From: Caulobacteraceae bacterium
Lineage (GTDB): Bacteria > Pseudomonadota > Alphaproteobacteria > Caulobacterales > Caulobacteraceae
Assembly: GCA_013815405.1 (NCBI GenBank)
Contig: JACDGF010000036.1
Span: 1-10,578, forward strand
DNA length: 10,578 nt
Direction: 5' to 3'
Below are positions 8,905 through 10,578 of this stretch, piece after piece. Positions within the stretch are counted from its first letter, which is position 1. Each line of letters begins with the position of its first letter. The notes beneath the pieces were generated by a model. It ran no database searches. It saw only the letters and a program-made list of their open reading frames with translations, and had not been told where the DNA came from. Both the position numbers and the translations under genes were made by a program.

Positions 8905-9114
8905 TCAGCGCGGCGCGTCGGCAAGTTCGAGCCGACGCTCGACCTGATCCCGACGAAGTTCGAGGCGATCGAGTCGTCGGTTGACACCCGCCAACGCCTC
9001 CGCGACGTTCGTCATGCGAACCTTCAAGTCCTGCACATCCTCGATCACCCGATCGAGCTTGGCCTCCATGCGGCGAAGCATCTGCAGGACAAGGTTGTCG
9101 GGCTCATCGACCAT
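8905..9114 (-). CDS. small coiled-coil protein upstream of nuoG
   Basis: This 69-residue hydrophilic protein starts MVDEPDNLVLQMLRRMEAKL and continues as one charged helix with regular hydrophobic spacing (LDRVIEDVQDLKVRM, then LAGVNRRLDRLELRRDQVERRL). It has no signal peptide or membrane segment. I recognise the style as a small coiled-coil protein common in alphaproteobacteria but know of no assigned function. ATG 9114 is the only sensible start; its Shine-Dalgarno is poor, the nearest being a GGAG/GGGGG stretch more than 15 nt upstream. The stop is 10 nt before the nuoG start, so it probably serves as the coupled leader gene of the nuoG unit. Dimerisation or a scaffolding role is inference. 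Confidence 0.75.
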   Translation of the reverse strand: MVDEPDNLVLQMLRRMEAKLDRVIEDVQDLKVRMTNVAEALAGVNRRLDRLELRRDQVERRLELADAPR

Positions 9115-9395
9115 GGCGTGGGCGATAGCCCCCTACTCCGCCGCGATCAAGCTCGGCGCGCCCCGGGAGGACAAGGCGAGCCTCGCGGGAGGCGCGTGAC
9201 GCCGTGGCAGTTTTTGGCAGTTTTTGGCAAGTTTTTGGCAAGCGTCGGGACCCTAAAAAGCGATCGCCTGCGCGGGAATTTTCCGACATCCTGAAATGCA
9301 CTCGTTTGAAGGGTGGAGGTTTTTCAGTGCGGCGGAGGGATTGAGGAAGGACCCCGCAAGGGCATTGCGCGAAATCGGGGAGGCTGTTCGATGGA
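9115..9395 (-). other. long 5' leader of the nuoG transcript, no convincing gene
   Basis: The region lies between the predicted transcription start (about 9395) and the coiled-coil gene. No open frame here looks like a protein on either strand. Read on the minus strand, its first 100 nt are rich in CU blocks that resemble anti-Shine-Dalgarno sequence (CCTCCCC, CCTTCCTC, CCCTCC, CCTCCACCC). They include a bulged hairpin at 9352-9380 whose inner stem is CGCAA-TGCCC-TTGCG, closed by CCC/GGG. A GCGATCGC followed by TTTTT (about 9257-9269) could weakly terminate transcription, but the stem is poor. A small RNA or a regulatory leader are both possible. Confidence 0.4.
9206..9242. repeat. short tandem repeat with phased T5/A5 tracts
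   Basis: The plus strand reads GGCAGTTTTT twice, then GGCAAGTTTTT, then GGCAAG. T5 tracts fall at 9211-9215, 9221-9225 and 9232-9236, a spacing of 10 and 11 bases. Runs of five A/T spaced at the helical repeat normally bend DNA. The array sits in the leader between the promoter and the coiled-coil gene. It could equally be a protein-binding array; I do not recognise a regulator for it. Confidence 0.75.
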
Positions 9396-9401
9396 TTGCA
9401 T

Positions 9402-9430
9402 ATTGTAATGTACGCCTTGGCGCCCGTCAA
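9402..9430 (-). promoter_or_regulatory. sigma-70-type promoter driving the nuoG unit
   Basis: On the minus strand the -35 box is TTGACG (9425-9430) and the -10 box is TACAAT (9402-9407), each matching the consensus at five of six positions. The spacer is exactly 17 bases (9408-9424). Transcription should start near 9395. It lies between REP pair B and the leader of the coiled-coil gene and nuoG, with no other minus-strand gene between. The spelling is unusually good for a GC-rich genome, where chance AT-rich matches are rare. Confidence 0.7.
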
Positions 9431-9532
9431 GGCGGAGATCGGCGAGCGCCCGCGCGCCCCACCCCCCCGGGAGGCCTTCCTCGGCTCAACTCCCCGCGGC
9501 ATGCACACAACTCGTTCAGGCGCACCTCTTGA

Positions 9533-9728
9533 ACACCTCTCCCGAAGGGAGAGGGAGGGGCCCATGGCGAAGCCATGGGAGGGTGAGGGGTTCGGGCGCC
9601 TGGGGGTTTCCCCCCATGTTTCAGCGCCTTGACGCAACCCGGCGGACAAATCGGATAGCGGGTAACCCCTCACCCTCCCACGCCCCCAAGAGGGCGCGGG
9701 CCCCTCCCTCTCCCTTTGGGAGAGGTGT
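9533..9728. repeat. REP-like inverted pair (family 2, copy B) upstream of the nuoG promoter
   Basis: Unit B1 (9533-9600) carries the CCCATGGC-GAA-GCCATGGG inner hairpin. It is the reverse complement of unit A2 (6716-6783) with one base changed and no gaps over 68 bases. Unit B2 (9661-9728) carries the GGGCGCGGG-type inner hairpin and is the reverse complement of A1 (6608-6673) except for two added C bases in the loop. The 60-base middle, which includes GGGGG-TTT-CCCCC at 9602-9614, has no similarity to the middle of copy A. Copy B is therefore a mirror image of copy A placed about 2.9 kb away. Confidence 0.88.
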
Positions 9729-9730
9729 TC

Positions 9731-9805
9731 CGTGACCGACTTTTCAACGCACACCCTCACCGAAGGGGAGATGTGCGCATACCGTAGACTCAACGGACGG
9801 TCACG
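9731..9805. repeat. nested inverted repeats beside the MFS remnant
   Basis: The outer arms are CGTGACCG (9731-9738) and CGGTCACG (9798-9805). Inside them CGCACA (9748-9753) pairs with TGTGCG (9772-9777) around CCCTCACCGAAGGGGAGA, which itself resembles a decayed REP unit. There is no T-run after either arm, so a standard intrinsic terminator is unlikely. The structure starts three bases after REP pair B and ends 20 bases from the stop of the MFS fragment. It may mark an insertion junction. Confidence 0.5.
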
Positions 9806-9824
9806 GGCGCCGCGGCCCTCCCGC

Positions 9825-10172
9825 TCACCCGCGGCAGATCCACCAGAGCAGCATCGTAGTCGAGACAAACATCATCGCCGACAACAGCCCCCAGGTCACG
9901 ATGATCCGCGCCAGCCATTGGCGGGGGCCGAAGCGGACGGCCATCCGGTTGGACGGCGCCTCGAACAGCGCATAGCCCAGGAAGAACAGCCCGCCGCCCA
10001 GGCCGTAGATGGTCGCGCTGAAGCCCAGGTCGGCGTTCATCCGCGCCGCCGCGAAGCTCACGTTGACGCGGTCGGTATAGGCGCACAGATAGGCCTGCAG
10101 GATGAACGGGAGGACGCGCCACAGCACCTTGTTCATCGCGGATCGGGCGACGGGATTGATGTCGACCGTCAT
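9825..10172 (-). pseudogene. N-terminal remnant of an MFS transporter (anion:cation symporter type)
   Basis: This is a 115-residue open frame starting MTVDINPVARSAMNKVLWRV. It contains typical first-to-third helix sequence of the ACS branch of the major facilitator superfamily: LPFILQAYLCAYTDRVNVSF, then ARMNADLGFSATIYGLGGG, then LFFLGYALFEAPSNRMAVRF and GPRQWLARIIVTWGLLSAMM. Such transporters usually have about 430 residues and 12 helices and import organic acids. Here the frame stops within the fourth helix (TTMLLWWICRG) and no continuation is visible in the remaining minus-strand frames, so roughly three quarters of the gene is missing. The break lies next to the nested inverted repeats and REP pair B, which suggests loss by rearrangement. 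No function is expected from this piece alone. Confidence 0.8.
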
Positions 10173-10230
10173 CCGTCGAAGCCGGTGGCGCGGTCTTGCG
10201 GAGTTTTAGACAGTGTCACCGTTATTCCGA

Positions 10231-10386
10231 AGCTCTATCGGCGACTTCCTGGAGCAGGTGTACAATCGCCACCGACTGCACTCCGCGCTCGCCTACCGAT
10301 CACCCATGGAGTTCGAAGACGCCCGTCCATGGGCCGCCGCGCGGCGGCCCATGGACGAAACCACTAACCCGCTGTCCCCAAATTAA
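10231..10386 (+). pseudogene. C-terminal remnant of an IS3-family transposase (OrfB)
   Basis: The plus-strand frame reads SSIGDFLEQVYNRHRLHSAL, then AYRSPMEFEDARP, and ends at TAA 10384-10386. The block YNRHRLHSALAYRSPMEFE is the hallmark end of the DDE (rve) integrase domain in IS3-type transposases. An in-frame TAG at 10207-10209 and the loss of all upstream catalytic sequence show that only about 50 codons of an OrfB of roughly 280 survive. The last 20 codons are odd: they contain a perfect palindrome, listed separately. With the truncated MFS gene next door this marks past insertion-sequence activity. Which IS subgroup it came from cannot be told from this fragment. Confidence 0.8.
10324..10357. 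repeat. perfect 34-bp palindrome in the transposase remnant
   Basis: The arms GTCCATGGGCCGCCGC and GCGGCGGCCCATGGAC adjoin with no loop (10325-10356), and the flanking C and G extend the symmetry to 34 bp. Such length without a single mismatch is far beyond chance. It lies in the frame of the transposase tail, where the palindrome encodes RPWAAARRPMD. It may be a small inserted palindromic element, a cruciform-forming site or a dimeric protein-binding site. Confidence 0.85.
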
Positions 10387-10541
10387 ACTGTCTCACCCAA
10401 GGGGTGTGTGTGGTCCACAGTGTTGTCACCGTAATCCAACTGAAAATACCGATCGCTCTTCAACTGGCCCCCAAAACGCGCGACAAGACCGTCATGATCG
10501 AGCCATATGCGGGTGATCGACACGCCCCGGGGGAGCCGGCC

Positions 10542-10578
10542 ATGTCCCCCGATCCCTTGACCCGCCGCAGCGTGGTGG
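10542..10578 (+). CDS. possible start of a Tat-exported protein, cut by the window edge
   Basis: An ATG at 10542 is preceded at about 7 nt by GGGGGAG, a strong Shine-Dalgarno. The 12 visible codons read MSPDPLTRRSVV. The TRRSVV block looks like the start of a twin-arginine signal peptide. There is too little sequence to name the protein. No clear promoter is seen in the 155 bases between the transposase remnant and this start. Confidence 0.4.
   Translation, partial: MSPDPLTRRSVV

Noticed and set aside
8895..8987. Upstream GTG start for nuoG at 8987
   Set aside because: The 31 extra residues lie in a second frame of the coiled-coil gene and precede the usual NuoG N-terminus.
9131..9144. Fourteen bases shared with the 3' end of nuoG (6835-6848), both reading as Ala-Ala-Glu-stop on the minus strand
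   Set aside because: It could be a remnant of a duplicated gene end, but the similarity stops outside these 14 bases and the frame upstream (35 codons) looks like non-coding repeat.
9225..9240. Sigma-54-like -24/-12 pattern on the plus strand (TGGCAAG-TTTT-TGGCA)
   Set aside because: GG and GC are correctly spaced, but the match arises automatically from the tandem repeat, deviates at two consensus positions and points at no gene.
9296..9532. 78-codon plus-strand frame in the intergenic region (MHSFEGWRFF)
   Set aside because: It has no Shine-Dalgarno and runs through the antisense of the promoter into proline/arginine-rich sequence; no family is recognised.
9104..9868. 254-codon minus-strand frame through REP pair B and the leader
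   Set aside because: It is a translation of repeats (LSQREREGPAPSWGRGRVRG) and crosses the promoter; it has no protein-like composition.
9732..10367. 211-codon plus-strand frame over the MFS remnant and into the IS3 remnant
   Set aside because: It is the antisense of the MFS fragment and then the wrong frame of the transposase tail.
10424..10452. Possible plus-strand promoter TTGTCA with 17-base spacer to TACCGA
   Set aside because: The -10 box matches the consensus at too few positions.

Overview
This window is a GC-rich stretch of a bacterial chromosome dominated by the distal half of a respiratory complex I (NADH:quinone oxidoreductase) operon. The operon lies entirely on the minus strand. 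In transcription order it runs: a small coiled-coil gene, nuoG, nuoH, a small lipoprotein gene, nuoI, nuoJ, nuoK, nuoL, nuoM and the first 38 codons of nuoN, which leaves through the left edge. NuoG is the short type of about 685 residues with only the N1b, N5 and N4 iron-sulphur cluster motifs. That, the gene order, the coiled-coil gene and the style of the interspersed palindromic repeats suggest an alphaproteobacterium, probably Caulobacterales. The lineage is inferred from pattern recognition, not from a search.

Layout. Positions 1-3666 carry nuoN (partial), nuoM and nuoL. Positions 3670-3800 hold a pair of inverted REP-like units, and one arm of the pair forms the ribosome binding site of nuoL. 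Positions 3830-6581 carry nuoK, nuoJ, nuoI, a 73-residue lipoprotein and nuoH, tightly packed with GTGA and ATGA overlaps. Positions 6608-6783 hold a second REP pair of another family. Positions 6837-9114 carry nuoG and the coiled-coil gene. Positions 9115-9530 have no convincing gene, but contain a row of phased T-tracts and a near-consensus sigma-70 promoter firing towards nuoG. Positions 9533-9728 hold a third REP pair, an almost exact mirror image of the second. From 9729 to the right end is accessory debris: nested inverted repeats, an N-terminal remnant of an MFS transporter, the C-terminal remnant of an IS3-type transposase carrying a perfect 34-bp palindrome, and possibly the first codons of a Tat-exported protein on the plus strand.

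How the genes work together. NuoG belongs to the peripheral electron-transfer arm and NuoI carries clusters on to the quinone site. NuoH, J, K, L, M and N form the proton-pumping membrane arm. The NADH-binding and quinone-module genes nuoA-F are not in the 1.4 kb upstream of nuoG. The promoter at 9402-9430 therefore probably makes nuoG-N, with its two small accessory genes, a transcription unit of its own. No wholly new multi-gene system is visible. The most interesting signals are the mirrored REP pairs around nuoG, the ribosome binding site of nuoL built from a REP hairpin, the lipoprotein inside the operon, and the promoter and leader ahead of nuoG.
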